Below, piece after piece: positions 22,488 through 33,869 of a stretch of 64,000 nucleotides of DNA (positions within the stretch are counted from its first letter, which is position 1; every line of letters starts with the position of its first letter). Origin of the DNA: Lepus europaeus (Eukaryota > Chordata > Mammalia > Lagomorpha > Leporidae); NCBI RefSeq assembly GCF_033115175.1, contig NC_084850.1:13981218-14045217 (forward strand), written 5' to 3'. Made by a program: the position numbers and the translations under genes. Below the pieces are notes generated by a model. It saw nothing but the letters and a program-made list of their open reading frames with translations, had not been told where the DNA came from and searched no databases.

Positions 22488-24503
22488 TTTTACAGAAGAT
22501 CAGTTTAGTATATATTAAGTAAAGATTTCAACAGTTTGCCCCCATATAGCAACACAAAGTGAAAAAATACTGTTGGAGTACTAGTTATAGCATTAAATAA
22601 GAGTGTACAGCACATTAAAGACAGAGATCCTACATAATATTTTTTAAAAATTAATTAATTTTCTATGCTATTTCCAATTTAACACCAGGTTTTTTTTTTC
22701 ATTACCAATTATCTTTATATACAGAAGGTCGATTCTGTATATACTTAGTAAAGATTTCATCAGTTTGCATCCACACAGAAACACAAAGTGTAAAAATACT
22801 GTTTCAGTACTAGTTATAGCATCACTGCACATTAGACAACACATTAAGGACAGATCCCACAAGAGATGTAAGTACACAGTGACTCCTGTTGCTGACTTAA
22901 CAATTTGACATTCTTGTTTATGGCGTAAGTAATCTCCCTAGGCTCTAGTCATGAGTTCCCAAGGGTATGGAAGCCTTTAGAGTTCACCGACTTTGATCTT
23001 ATTCCGATAGGGTCATAGTCAAAGTGGAAGTTCTCTTCTCCTTTCGGAGAAAGGTACCTCCTTCTTTGATGGCCCCGTCCTTTCCACTGGGATCTCACTC
23101 GCACAGATTTTTCATTTAGGTCTTCTTTTTTTTTCTTTTCCATGGTGTCTTGGCTTTCCATGCCTACAATACTCCCATGGGCTCTTCAGCCAGATCCGAA
23201 TGCCTTAAGGACTGATTCTGAGGCCAGAGTGCTGTTTAGGACATCTGCCATTCTATGAGTCTGCTGTGTATCCCGCTTCCCATGTTGGATCATTCTCTCC
23301 CTTTTTGATTCTATCAGTTAGTATTAGCAGACACTCGTCTTGTTTGTGTGATCCCTTTGACTCTTAGACCTATCAGAGCCATCAATTGTGAACTGAAATT
23401 GATCACTTGGACTAGTGAGATGGCATTGGTACATGCCACCTTGATGGGATTGTATTGGAATCCCCTGGCACATTTCTAACTCCACCATTTGGGGCAAGAT
23501 TGAGTATGTCCCAAATTGTACATCTCCTCCCTCTCTTTTTCAACTCTTATATTTAACAGGGATCACTTTTCAGTTAAAATTTAAACACCCAAGAATAATT
23601 GTGTGTTAATTACAGAGTTCAACCACTAGTACTAGAACAACAACAACAACAACAGCAGCAAAAATATTAAAAAGGATAAAGTATTACATTGTACATCAAG
23701 AGTCAGGACAAGAGCTGATCAGGTACTGAAAGAATGGGAAAAATATTTGCAAACTATACTACAGATAAAGGGTTGATAACCAGAATCTACAAAGAAATCA
23801 AGAAAATCCACAACAACAAAACAAACAACCCACTGAAGAGATGGGCCAAGGACCTCAATAGACATTTTTTGAAAGAGGAAATCCAAATGGCCAACAGACA
23901 CATGAAAAAAATGTTCAAGATCACTAGCCATCAGGGAAATGCAAATCAAAACCACAATGAGGTTTCACCTCATCCCGGTGAGAATGGCTCACATTCAGAA
24001 ATCTACCAACAACAGATGCTGGAGAGGATATGGGGAAAAAGGGACACTAACCCACTGTTGGTGGGAATGCAAACTGGTTAATCCACTAAGGAAGTCAGTC
24101 TGGAGATTCCTCAGAAACCTGAACATAACCCTACCATACAACCCAGCCATCCCACTCCTTGGAATTTTCTCAAGGGAAATTAAATCGGCAAACAAAAAAG
24201 CTGTCTGCACGTTAATGTTTATTGCAGCCCAATTCACAATAGCTAAGACCTGGAACCAACCCAAATGCCCATCAACAGTAGACTGGATAAAGAAATTATG
24301 GGACATGTACTCCATAGAATACTATACAGCAGTAAGAAACAATGAAACCCGGTCATTAGCAACAAGAGGGAGGAATCTGGAAAACATCATGCTGAGTGAA
24401 TTAAGCCATTTCCAAAGAGACAAATATCATTTGTTTTCCCTGATTGGTGACAACTAACTGAACACCAAAGGGGAAACCTGTTGAAGTGAAATGGACACTA
24501 TAA
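22488..24503 (-). mobile_element. LINE-1 with 5' inversion (twin priming)
   Basis: The segment 22488-23724 is a minus-strand L1 3'UTR. The segment 23725-24503 is the adjoining ORF2 3' end, on the plus strand. In a normal L1 these are contiguous, so the 5' half was inverted during insertion. About 8 bases are missing at the junction compared with the copy at 35146-42137. A perfect 16-bp target duplication, GTTTTAAACTGATTTT, lies at 22472-22487 and 24504-24519. The 3'UTR is of the two-module type and ends early, without the purine tract. Confidence 0.93.
23734..24457 (+). pseudogene. LINE-1 ORF2 C-terminal fragment (inverted segment)
   Basis: Two overlapping frames (23734-24081 and 23939-24457) encode the ORF2p C-terminal region. 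They include the [24 protein letters not shown] part, the cysteine-containing segment ([19 protein letters not shown]) and the natural end LFSLIGDN. A frameshift separates them near 23910-24000. Reverse transcriptase and endonuclease domains are absent, so this is a remnant of the inverted L1. Confidence 0.9.
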
Positions 24504-24519
24504 GTTTTAAACTGATTTT

Positions 24520-25377
24520 CAAAATGATTTAAAAAAATTTTTACTAACATATATTTATTTCAAAAACCTCATTACTTTAGTAGAGGATCAGATTTTAATT
24601 TTATGTATTCAAATTTTTTTTCTTTCTAAACCTTCTGTGACTTCCTTACCAGGAACACATTTCTATACTTGTGACATTTTCCACCTGCTGATTCCCTTGA
24701 TTTATATTTTGAAATAACCTTTTAAAAATCTCCAAATTAAGACAACATTTTTAAATAAGATAACACATCAAATTTCAGTCTCTGTTACTTTCAAGCAGTG
24801 TTGAACTATTTTTCATAGACAGTTTCTGAAAACATATTTGTTAACAAACCCAAATAGTGTTTCTATAGAATATAAGATACTAAGAGTCACAATGCTTACA
24901 TGTAGACTCATTTATCATTTGCCTTTACCCAATTTACATTTAACAATTATACCTAGATGACTGACGATGTTGATATTATATCATACATCCATCTGAATTG
25001 ATGTCAAAATTGCATTTATATGGAATTCTACTCGTTTTAGCTATAAAGCAATGACATTAAACCAAAGATAGCCATTGCTATCAGAAATCTGTTCAGTTGC
25101 AAAACAAGTTTGGCAAATTATTGTTTACTATTATGTTAGATTTAATAGGAGAGGGCATCCATTAGAGCAGGTGGGCACCCCTCCAGAGATTCCTAAGAAG
25201 AATCTGATAGGTAATAGAGTAAGGGGCAATTGTGGAAAAGGAGATATGTCTGGAAATAGTAATTAATCCAGTGATCCTGCTGGTTTGAAGGGGCAGTAGT
25301 TTTGATCATTATTTCACATAGGTTGGGAGACATATCTCTCAGGGTAATGTTGTCTTTGGAGGGAAACCTGTTTTCAG
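24520..25377. other. Unassigned
   Basis: A 63-codon frame at 25075-25266 has no recognisable motif. No repeat was assigned. Confidence 0.4.
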
Positions 25378-25475
25378 CTTGATCCAGACCTGGTTATAAT
25401 GGGCATTTGGGGAGTGAATCAGGTTATGGGCGATTTCTCTCTCCCCCCTCTGCCTTTCAAATAAATTAAAAATAA
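25378..25475 (+). mobile_element. CSINE 3' fragment
   Basis: GGGCATTTGGGGAGTGAATCA, a short CT tract and CTGCCTTTCAAATAAATTAA match only the last ~100 bp of the C-repeat. It is 5' truncated. Confidence 0.75.
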
Positions 25476-25499
25476 AGAGATGGAAGAGATAAATAAAAG

Positions 25500-25850
25500 T
25501 ACACTATTCTAAAGTTCTTACGTGATTATATATACACATATATATATACATACTATATTACTATAGGATTTTAAGATAAACTGGCATAAGTTAAAAAGGT
25601 ATATTGGTATGTCTTTAATCTCTAGAGCAGCCACTGAAATTATTGAGCAGATATTACAGGAAAAAAGTTAATGATGAAGATAAAAAGATACTGAATTAAA
25701 CTAACCCAAACCAGACAAGATCAGTTGAAACAAAGCAGGAAACATATGTCAAGATTGTAGAACTAACCTTAATTATACCAAAACTTAAATTGAAGGTAAT
25801 CTGTTTAAATATTCCAAGTAAAAAAGATTATTACACTAGTTAAAATTAAT
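25500..25850 (+). mobile_element. Ancient L1/HAL1-like fragment, possible continuation of 17140-17770
   Basis: Decayed sequence resembles the part of old L1 elements downstream of ORF1: AGCAGCCACTGAAATTATTG, then AACCTTAATTATACC and TCTGTTTAAATATTCCAAG. The family call is from memory and weak. Confidence 0.3.
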
Positions 25851-26152
25851 ACCCAAGTTGCTGTTGTCTAAAAAATTCATAATGTGGTGGCCATGAAAAT
25901 CTGCCTCTCAAATTTCTAACTGCAGTGAACTTATTAAATAAATATCTCAGCTGCTGTCATGTGAAATTCATCATGTTCATGCCATACTTCCCAAGGGCTG
26001 CCCCAGCTTATGACTAAATACAATGAGAATACTAAATTAGACTCATTCTTAGTAGACACCTGAATCCTCTGACAGACAACCTTGGCTGAAGAACTTCCTT
26101 TAGGCTTTGCAAAAAATATTCTTAGAGCTGTTCTGCATTCTAAGTCTCTTTC

Positions 26153-26510
26153 TTTTTTTAATTTTATTTATTTATTTATTTATTTTGACAGGCAGAGTGG
26201 ACAGTGAGAGAGAGAGACAGAAAGAAAGGTCTTCATTTTTGCCATTGGTTCACCCTCCAATGGCCGCCGCGGCTGGCGCGCTGCGGCCAGCGCACCACGC
26301 TGATCCGATGGCAGGAGCCAGGTGCTTCTCCTGGTCTCCCATGGGGTGCAGGGCCCAAGCAGTTGGGCCATCCTCCACTGCACTCCCGGGACACATCAGA
26401 GAGCTGGCCTGGAAGAGGGGCAACCAGGACAGAACCGGTGCCCCGACCGGGACTAGAACCCAGTGTGCCGGCAAGGCAGAGGATTAGCCTATTGAGCCGC
26501 AGCGCTGGCC
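26153..26510 (-). mobile_element. CSINE, complete
   Basis: Antisense C-repeat of the GACAGGCAGAGTGGACAGTG class, with a perfect 14-bp target duplication TCTAAGTCTCTTTC at 26139-26152 and 26511-26524. It contains a local duplication GGCGCGCTGCGGCCAGCGCA near 26275, shared with the copy at 27619. Confidence 0.95.
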
Positions 26511-26524
26511 TCTAAGTCTCTTTC

Positions 26525-27250
26525 AATCATTCCTCCTTCCTGCCCTCATTCTTCACAGAATCATGGCCTTAGATTTTCCCACATGTGATTTTCACCTAAT
26601 ACATCTCTTGCATAGCTAATCCTGACTCGGCTTCTTTGTATCAGAGGACATAGTCTATCTAAGATATTAAAAATGAACAGATAAATATGATAAAACTGAA
26701 AATATAATACAAATGTACCATATAAACACAAATAATAAGAGAACTAAAGTATCCACATTTATGTTAGAGAAACAGATTTTAGGATAAGGAATATTATCAT
26801 AGATACAAAGAAACATTTCTTGAAGATGAAAATATCAATTCATTAAAATGTCACAAAATCCTCGATGTTTATGTGCCTAAAAATGTGCTATACAGAAACT
26901 AACATAACTTAAAAGACAAACAGACAAATCTAGATAATATTTGGAGATGGCACCACTGTTACTTCAGTAAATAATTGAAGAGAAACACAAAGAAAATCAG
27001 TAAAAACATAGAAAACTCGAATAACATCATAAGCCAACTTGACGCAATTGACAATTATAATATGAAGCATATTATATTTGTAACAGAAATGGCCAATATC
27101 TGTGCAAATATAACATATTATTTTTCTCTCCTTAAGTTCTTCAAAATATTTACCACTGTGAAAAACAATGAGTATAATACTGTATAATGGGATATTTCAA
27201 TTTATGGAAATGTAATACATAAGACAATCACTACCTAAAAGGGGGAAGTT
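26525..27250. other. No recognised feature
   Basis: AT-rich, nothing recognised. Confidence 0.5.
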
Positions 27251-27251
27251 T

Positions 27252-27517
27252 GGGGCTGGTGCTGTGGCATAGTGGGTAAAGCTGCCACCTGCAGTGCCAG
27301 CATCCCATATGGGTGCCAGTTAGAGTCCTGACTGCTCCATTTCTGATCCAGCTCTCGGCTATGGCCTGGAAAAGCAGTAGAAGATGGGCCAAGTCCTTGG
27401 GCCCCTTCACCTATGTGGGAGACCCTGAGGAAGCTCCTGGTTCCTGGCTTCACATCGGCAGAGCTCCTACCCTTGTGGCCATCTGTTGAGTGAACCAATA
27501 GATAGAAGACCTCTCTT

Positions 27518-27554
<37 letters not shown>

Positions 27555-27616
27555 GTCTCTCTGCCTCTGCCTCTCTGTAACTCTGCCTTTCAAATAAAAA
27601 GAAATAAATAATTTTT
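27252..27616 (+). mobile_element. CSINE (first of a head-to-tail pair)
   Basis: Sense C-repeat from GGGGCTGGTGCTGTGGCATAG to CTGCCTTTCAAATAAAAAG. A long (CT)n tract lies at 27515-27550. Confidence 0.92.
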
Positions 27617-27618
27617 AA

Positions 27619-27960
27619 GGCCGGCGCCGCGGCTCAACAGGCTAATCCTCCGCCTTGCGGCACCGGCACACCAGGTTCTAGTCCCGGTCGGGGCACCGAT
27701 TCTATCCCGGTTGCCCCTCTTCCAGGCCAGCTCTCTGCTGTGGCCAGGGAGTGCAGTGGAGGATGGTCCAAGTGCTTGGGCCCTGCACCCCATGGGAGAC
27801 CAGGATTAGCACCTGGCTCCTGCCATCGGATCAGCGTGGTGCGCTGGCCGCAGCGCGCCAGCCGCGGTGGCCATTGGAGGGTGAACCAACGGCAAAAATG
27901 AAGACCTTTCTCTCTGTCTCTCTCTCTCACTGTCCACTCTGCCTGTCAAAAAAATAAAAA
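27619..27960 (+). mobile_element. CSINE (second of the pair), inserted in the tail of the first
   Basis: Sense C-repeat from GGCCGGCGCCGCGGCTCAAC to CTGCCTGTCAAAAAAATAAA. It begins directly in the A-rich tail of the CSINE at 27252 and belongs to the other subclass, so it is the later insertion. Confidence 0.92.
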
Positions 27961-28187
27961 AAATAAATTAAAAAAATATTTTTTAAAAAGTGGAAGACAT
28001 GTGCAGTTGTAAAACTTCCACGTTTCAATAAGTTTATTAATAATGGCTAAGTATGTATATTGTAATCCCTTTAACACTAAAAATAATAACAGGAAGAAAT
28101 ATAGCAAAATTTAGTGAATTGAAATAGGATATATATGTATACAATCTAAATACATATCATTCTATGCATATATACATTATAATTCTA

Positions 28188-28211
28188 CGTGTGTGTGTGT
28201 GTGTGTGTGTT
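28188..28211. repeat. (GT)n microsatellite
   Basis: Uninterrupted GT repeat. Confidence 0.95.
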
Positions 28212-28224
28212 CAAAACACTTCAA

Positions 28225-28511
28225 GTGTTCTCAACAATGTTGAACAACTGGGATTCTCAGGAATTGCTGACAGAAATTCATAAGGTTGCTACTCTTTTGG
28301 AAAATTTTGGCAGTTCCTCCAAATGCTAAAATTCAATTTACCATATGCCTCAGCAATTCTACTTTGAAGTATCATGATAAAGGAGAATGCATTCACAAAT
28401 ACAGTGTGTATGAATGTTTATAGTTATAAAATTCATAACAGACAAAAAGTGGAAGCAACGCAATGCTCATCAACTGATGAAAAGATAAACTATGATACAT
28501 CCATATTACAA
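28225..28511 (+). mobile_element. Old LINE-1 ORF2 3' end, part 1
   Basis: TGACAGAAATTCATAAGGTTG, AATTCTACTTTGAAGTATC and ATGCTCATCAACTGATGAAA match the ORF2 C-terminal region of old mammalian L1. It continues after two inserted elements. Confidence 0.75.
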
Positions 28512-28675
28512 ATTGACTAGCTCTTATCCATAACTATTTCGGGCCAGAAGTATTCTAGAAGGGGAGTATTTTGGATTTCAGAATATTTGTATAGACATTA
28601 CAAATTGAGCATACCTAATCCAAAAATCCAAAATCCAAAGTATTCCAAAATCCAATACATGGTTATTCAACCTGT
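28512..28675. mobile_element. Unnamed interspersed repeat inserted in L1
   Basis: ATTTCGGGCCAGAAGTATTC, TTTTGGATTTCAGAATATTTG and TGAGCATACCTAATCCAAAA belong to a widespread mammalian repeat rich in TCCAAAA words. I cannot name the family with confidence. L1 sequence resumes directly after it. Confidence 0.5.
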
Positions 28676-28742
28676 AGTGAACAATACTCAACAATAAAAA
28701 GGGATGAACTACTAATACACAGAATAATAGCATGAAACTCTA
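28676..28742 (+). mobile_element. Old LINE-1 ORF2 3' end, part 2
   Basis: AACAATACTCAACAATAAAA and GGGATGAACTACTAATACAC continue the L1 match of 28225-28511. Confidence 0.7.
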
Positions 28743-28743
28743 C

Positions 28744-29212
28744 TTTAGTTTGGATATGGTTTGTCCTCCAAAGGGTCATGTGCCAGAAGCTTGGTCTTCA
28801 GCATAATAATGCTGAAAGGTGGTGTAACCTTTAAGACATGAAATCTAGTGGAAGGTGATTGAGTCATGCCTACTGTCATGAAGCTGCTGTCATGAAGAGA
28901 TCAATGCTGATCTTACAGAATGGGTGAGGTTTTGCAGGAATAGATTACTTCCCATGAGAGTGGGCTGTTATAAAAGATTGAGCCTGGCCTGTCCACAGTG
29001 TCTTGTTTCCTCTTCCCTCATGTGATCTCTCTCAAATATACTCCCACTGGGTGATGTCATCAGCCATGTTTGACAGAGCCAGAAGGTCCTAAGTAGAAGC
29101 CAACACTCATGGGACTGCTCAGCATTGTGAAGTAGCTAATCCTATTTACTTTATAAGTTATGCAACCTCAGGCACTTTTGTTAAAGCAATGCAAAATAGA
29201 CTAAGGCAAATC
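28744..29212 (+). mobile_element. MaLR LTR (MST/MLT1-like)
   Basis: TTTGGATATGGTTTGTCCTCC, CCAAAGGGTCATGTGCCAGA, GAGAGTGGGCTGTTATAAAA and the end GCAAAATAGACTAAGGCA are typical of ERVL-MaLR LTRs. It interrupts an old L1. Confidence 0.82.
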
Positions 29213-29214
29213 CC

Positions 29215-29520
29215 AAATAACTTGAGAAAAATTCAAAAGCTTAATACTGTATGATTTTGTTTATATGACATTCTAGAAAGAGAAACTATAGGATCATTAA
29301 TTTATAGGATAGAAATTTGATGATAGAGGTGAGTTTTTTCCTTCAAAAGGATAGCAGCACAAGGGAATATTATGGAGTATTACAATTGTTCGGTATATTA
29401 ATTACTGTGGTCTCCACATGACTAAGCATTAATCAAGATTCATAGAAATGTATATCAAAAGGGTAAATTTTACTAAGTGTATAGTGTATAAGAAACTAAG
29501 ATTCTCAAAATAAATGAGAC
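29215..29520 (+). mobile_element. Old LINE-1 3' end, part 3
   Basis: ACTGTATGATTTTGTTTATATGA and GGTAAATTTTACTAAGTG correspond to the 3' terminus of L1M-type elements, continuing 28676-28742 beyond the LTR. Confidence 0.65.
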
Positions 29521-30450
29521 TGCATAATTGAATTCCCTACTGTGAGGAGTTAGAAGGGTTAATCAACAGATAGGAAAGGCCCTTGGGGGAATGAGGAAAC
29601 CAATGTTTGTACTCTGTTGATTAGACAAAAGACAGTGCCCCAAGAAAATGAAATGATTGCTCATTAGGGAACACAGTGCATCCCCTACCCATAGGTAAAT
29701 GAAAGAAACTAGGTTTTGGCATCAGACCAAACTACACCACAAAGCAGCATGTTCTAAACTGTCACATTTATCAAGTCATCAGCAAGATAACTTGATAACT
29801 GATCAGTGACCATGATCTCTATGCAAGAGACACAGAGAAAACAAAGAAGGCCTTTAGCATATCAAAACTAGGTAGAATAACTGGTCCATTGATATGCATT
29901 CTCTATGTAAGCTCCAATACCCAGACCTCAATGGACCCCCTCCTTGGGGTACCCTCCTGGGTAGCAGGAGTATTGCTTCTCAATTTTCTCTATATTGTCT
30001 ATAAAATCAGCCTCTCAACAAAATTTTTGTTTTTGACCATCCTCATTGTCCTCAAAGAACCAACTCCAATTCCTATCACATTGTTACTTAGGGAAGAAAC
30101 AAAAATATCTTAACCTGTAAGATGGCTATATTTAAATATAATCAATACTTTTAAAATAAAAATATTCCAAAAATTCCCTCCAATCTATGCATTTTAAAAT
30201 TCCCAAAGCTGAAGTTGGCAGAACAACATGTAGTTGGGCAGTAGGTGGTCTCACCAAGAAGTTATCAAATTAACATGACAGTTATAAGGACTAATGGCAC
30301 TGCTAGCACCTCATTCAGACAGATGCTTGCTGGGGGATTAATTGATTTAGGTATAAAAGTGCATATTCTAAAGATATATTCTCTCCTTTAGAAACTACTT
30401 TGGATAATAGTTGGCATATTATCTCTTTCAGGCCCATAAGTAGCATTTTT
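29521..30450. other. No recognised feature
   Basis: A 74-codon frame at 29889-30113 includes a hydrophobic stretch but has no recognisable family. Confidence 0.5.
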
Positions 30451-30715
30451 ACAAAGATTTGTTTTATTTATTATTTGAGAGGCAAAAAAATGGGGAGACA
30501 AAGAGAGAAATTTTTTCATTCTGCTGGTTCACTCCTTATATGGCTTCAATGGCCAGGGCTAGGTCTCCCATTTGTGTGAAAGCATCCCAGGTACTTGAGC
30601 CATCATATACTACTTTGACACACACATTAGCAGGCAGAAGGATCGGAAGCAGGACAGCCAACATGTGAACCAGAGATACTCACAATAGCATCCCAATAAG
30701 TAGCACTTAATCACT
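30451..30715 (-). mobile_element. Old CSINE, diverged
   Basis: AAAGATTTGTTTTATTTATT, then GGTTCACTCCTTATATGGCT and TACTTGAGCCATCATATACT are degenerate antisense C-repeat blocks. Internal deletions are present. Confidence 0.75.
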
Positions 30716-30984
30716 TAAAAATGCATTCCAAAGACAAATTAGAATTTAGACACATCAAAATAATATATTAGTAACCTTAGGGTATAATGGTATAATTTAG
30801 AAATATAAATTACATGATTGTTAAATTAGGTATTTGTCAGTTTTATAAAAATACTTAGAGCAAAGTACAATTTGGAGGGATATTAAAAGCAGTGCATTGA
30901 TAAGAACACTCAGGTACAAAATAAAGGATAGAAACGCATAGTTAAGACTATTTCACTGTTTAGGAAACAAACATAAGGAAGGGA

Positions 30985-31018
30985 AGTGACTATTATTATT
31001 ACTATTATTATTATTTTA
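30985..31018. repeat. (ATT)n microsatellite
   Basis: Imperfect ATT/ACT triplets. Confidence 0.85.
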
Positions 31019-31167
31019 CTGAGGATAGTGCAAATGCAGTCCCCCACAAACACAAATTATAAAGTTGATATTGGAGATGACCCCCTAAAATCTATACAAA
31101 AATGTGGCCCTTTAAAGTTCCCCAGAAGCGCCATCTGGGGTGCCACATATGTTACTGGACTTTGGGG

Positions 31168-31754
31168 TGCCATACGATATCACCATATGCTTATTAATAA
31201 ATCCCCAATATTAATAAGCCTGAGAGGGTTCTTGCCTAATATTTAGAGAAGAATTCTAAATACCGGCACAGATAAACAAGGCGGCATGGTACATTTTAGG
31301 CTTTTATTTAGTGCGAAAGATGCATAGGAGAGTGAGAGCTTTATTTAAGAGAGAGAGGTAAATCTGGCTTCATACCGAACACCAGGAACCAGTCACGTGG
31401 AGGAGCATCTAGGTCAGGAAGCCTAGGGCAGGTGGCCCGAAGGCCATGTGCCCTGGAGGTGCAGGGCTACAGCAAGCCCCCTCCTGGCAAGAGGCCAGGG
31501 CCAAAGAGAAGGGTGGGACACATCATGTCCAGGCTTTTAACCCACTTCTAAAGGGGAGTGGTTAATTAACCTGATTGGCTGGTGGGCACCCAGGGGTGGC
31601 CAGGTAGGGGCATGAGGTCACACAGGGGCGTGGTGAAGGTATCAGGTAGGGTGTGAGGTCACACAGGGGCGTGGTGAAGGCATGGGCTTCCAACTCACAA
31701 ACCTAATCGATTTTAACCTGTATGCCTGCCTACTTCAAAGTCAAATTTCCCACA
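31168..31754 (-). mobile_element. Solo LTR of an endogenous retrovirus, unassigned family
   Basis: Read on the minus strand it runs from TGTGGGAAATTTGACTTTG to GTATGGCA, 587 bp, with TG...CA ends. TTTGGGG directly flanks both sides (31161-31167 and 31755-31761). It has a tandem 38-39-bp repeat (31601-31639, 31643-31680), a CCAAT box (complement at 31573-31580), a TTAAAA-type box near 31540 and two AATAAA signals (complements at 31341-31346 and 31305-31310). No primer site or polypurine tract adjoins it. It is much richer in C+G than its surroundings. Confidence 0.65.
31601..31680 (-). promoter_or_regulatory. Tandem enhancer-like repeat in LTR U3
   Basis: Two near-identical units containing GAGGTCACACAGGGGCGTGG are joined by three bases. 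Direct repeats upstream of the CCAAT and TATA boxes are the usual layout of retroviral U3 enhancers. Function is inferred. Confidence 0.5.
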
Positions 31755-31861
31755 TTTGGGGAAATAGTAGAGGTCAGCACACCTGAAGTGCAATGGATAA
31801 GCCTCACCCTGGGAAACCACCTTCGTAATCATGGTATCTTCCCTGCCAAGTAAGTATGTGA

Positions 31862-32060
31862 CTATTTGTTGATCACTGACTATGAACCAGATGCCTTATA
31901 TACATTTTCTCATTCAGCTCTCCTGGTATCTCTGTGAGAGAGGCCTTATTATCCTTTCCACTGAGGAGAAAATGGAGACTCAAAGAAGTTGGGAAAATTA
32001 TGTGATGTCATAAAGATTGGCTTTGAACTGGATTCCAGTCCCACTCTATCACTTTAATTA
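31862..32060 (-). mobile_element. MIR SINE, antisense
   Basis: ACATTTTCTCATTCAGCTCT, CTTATTATCCTTTCCACTGA and AGGAGAAAATGGAGACTCAA follow the reverse of the MIR consensus, ending in GAACTGGATTCCAGTCC. Confidence 0.78.
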
Positions 32061-32100
32061 TGTGTCATAAATGCCTCATAATTAAAAATAGAACCAAGCA

Positions 32101-32418
32101 GGTTGGGAATTATGGTGCAACAGATGAAGCCACTACTTGAGACACCCACATCCCATAATGGAATGACAGTTTGAGTTCTCTGGTTACTCTGTATTCTGAT
32201 TCAGAATTCCTACTAAGGTGCTTGGAAAGCAGTGAGTGATGGCCCAAGTACTTGAATTCCTGTCTCCCACATGGAAGATTCAGATGGAGTTCCCAACTCC
32301 TGACTTCAATCTGGCCCAAATCTGGCTGTTGCAGACATTTAGGGAGTAAACCAGCAGACAAAAGATTTCTCGGTCTCTCTCATCAATAAATACATCACTA
32401 ATAAATCCTTTTTCAAAA
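32101..32418 (+). mobile_element. Old CSINE, diverged
   Basis: Sense C-repeat blocks (AATTATGGTGCAACAG, GATGGCCCAAGTACTTG, CAATAAATACATCACTAATAAATCC) with many substitutions. Confidence 0.8.
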
Positions 32419-33320
32419 AAAAGGATTAAGGGAAAATAGATAAAACATTTTTAATGATGTTTTTGGATATATTGAATAGGGATGGAAACTGATGGAAGGT
32501 AAAGGAAGAAGAGAAAGCAAATGATAACTTTTCCAATTTTCATTCAGACACAGCTGTTATTTTTGCTGCTTCTAGGCCGTTGTTATCAAGTATGCACCTT
32601 ATAAAGATAAATGTGATTTCAAACCTTTTTCTTGCCCAAATGATAAATAACCCATAAATTTCTAATTAACACTGAGATTCAGTTATTTTCAAAACTTTGT
32701 TAAAAGATAACTTCCTCGACAAGTGTATGTTCCATATTCCCAATAACATCTCTTTTAATTTGACACACGGTAGTATGGTTTCAGTTTTTCTTGAAACTCA
32801 CACTGTACTTGATTAATTTTCAATCCATTCTTGTACTCTCAAGATCAGGATCTCTTCATAAATTCTTTTTATGAGTTGTTTGCATGAGGGGAATGTATAT
32901 ACCTTCCTGATTGTTTCTGTTCCTTCCACTCCTGCCTTAACTTTTTGATACAAACTTTAGCTTTTTTATGGTAACTCTGACTGAAATACACTGTTAACAG
33001 GTCCTAAACCTACCAAATCTATGATTTGATGGTGAACAATAAAAATGGTCTGTTTTCAGAACACTTATGTCAACCTGAAAAGCCAGAAATAAATGTCTAC
33101 AAGTTAACCTCAGTGCATACATTTATCTTCAAATTCATGATACAAGTTCACAAACTGAAAAAATAAAAACGGAACTTATTTACAATGGCAATTTTCATCA
33201 TGGCAAAATTAGGATGGTAACAGATGGCTTGTCTCAGAATGTGAACTGTATTTTTAAAGGACAGGAGGTAACACATACTCAAAGAACTGTCCCTTTCTTC
33301 AAGAATGGATATTGTATTTA
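32419..33320. other. No recognised feature
   Basis: AT-rich, nothing recognised. Confidence 0.5.
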
Positions 33321-33329
33321 GAATAGTTG

Positions 33330-33620
33330 GGGGCTGACACTATGGCATAGTAGATTAAGCCTCTGCCTGCAGCACTGGCATCCCATATGGGCACAGGTTC
33401 AAGTCCTGGATGCTCCACTTCTTATACAGCTCCCTGCTGATGGCCTGGGAGAGCAGTAGAACATGGCCTAAGTCCTTCATCCCCCTGCACCCACGTGGGA
33501 GACCTGGAAGAAGCGCCTGGCTCCTGGCTTAAGATAAGCCCAGCTCTGGCTATTGCGGCCATTTGGGGAGTGAACCAGTTGATAGAAGACCTTTCTTCTC
33601 TGTCTCTGTCTCTGTCTCTC

Positions 33621-33652
<32 letters not shown>

Positions 33653-33715
33653 TTCTCTCTCTGTCTCTGTGTGTGTGTGTGTGTTTGTTTGCAACTCTTA
33701 AATCTTTGAAAAAAA
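33330..33715 (+). mobile_element. CSINE with expanded CT/GT tract
   Basis: Sense C-repeat starting GGGGCTGACACTATGGCATAG, with about 90 bases of CT and GT repeats (33596-33690). An 8-bp duplication AATAGTTG lies at 33322-33329 and 33716-33723. Confidence 0.9.
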
Positions 33716-33869
33716 AATAGTTGAATTACCTGATTTTACATTTTACAATTGTTGATTTTTCTCTAATCAAAAATCGACATTATATTACCCATACACTTAT
33801 GAGTCAACTTTCTTTTTAAATCCCAAACATGGTGCTACAAAGTCCCCTGGCTAAATCTCATATTAAGAT

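Noticed and set aside
25075..25266. 63-codon frame that might be retroviral or cellular
   Set aside because: No motif was recognised and neighbouring frames are closed. It could be chance in AT-rich DNA.
31100..31167. Possible primer-binding site beside the LTR at 31168 (TGGCACCCCAGATGGCGC on the minus strand)
   Set aside because: It does not match any tRNA 3' end I can name, and the direct repeat flanking the LTR argues for a solo LTR.
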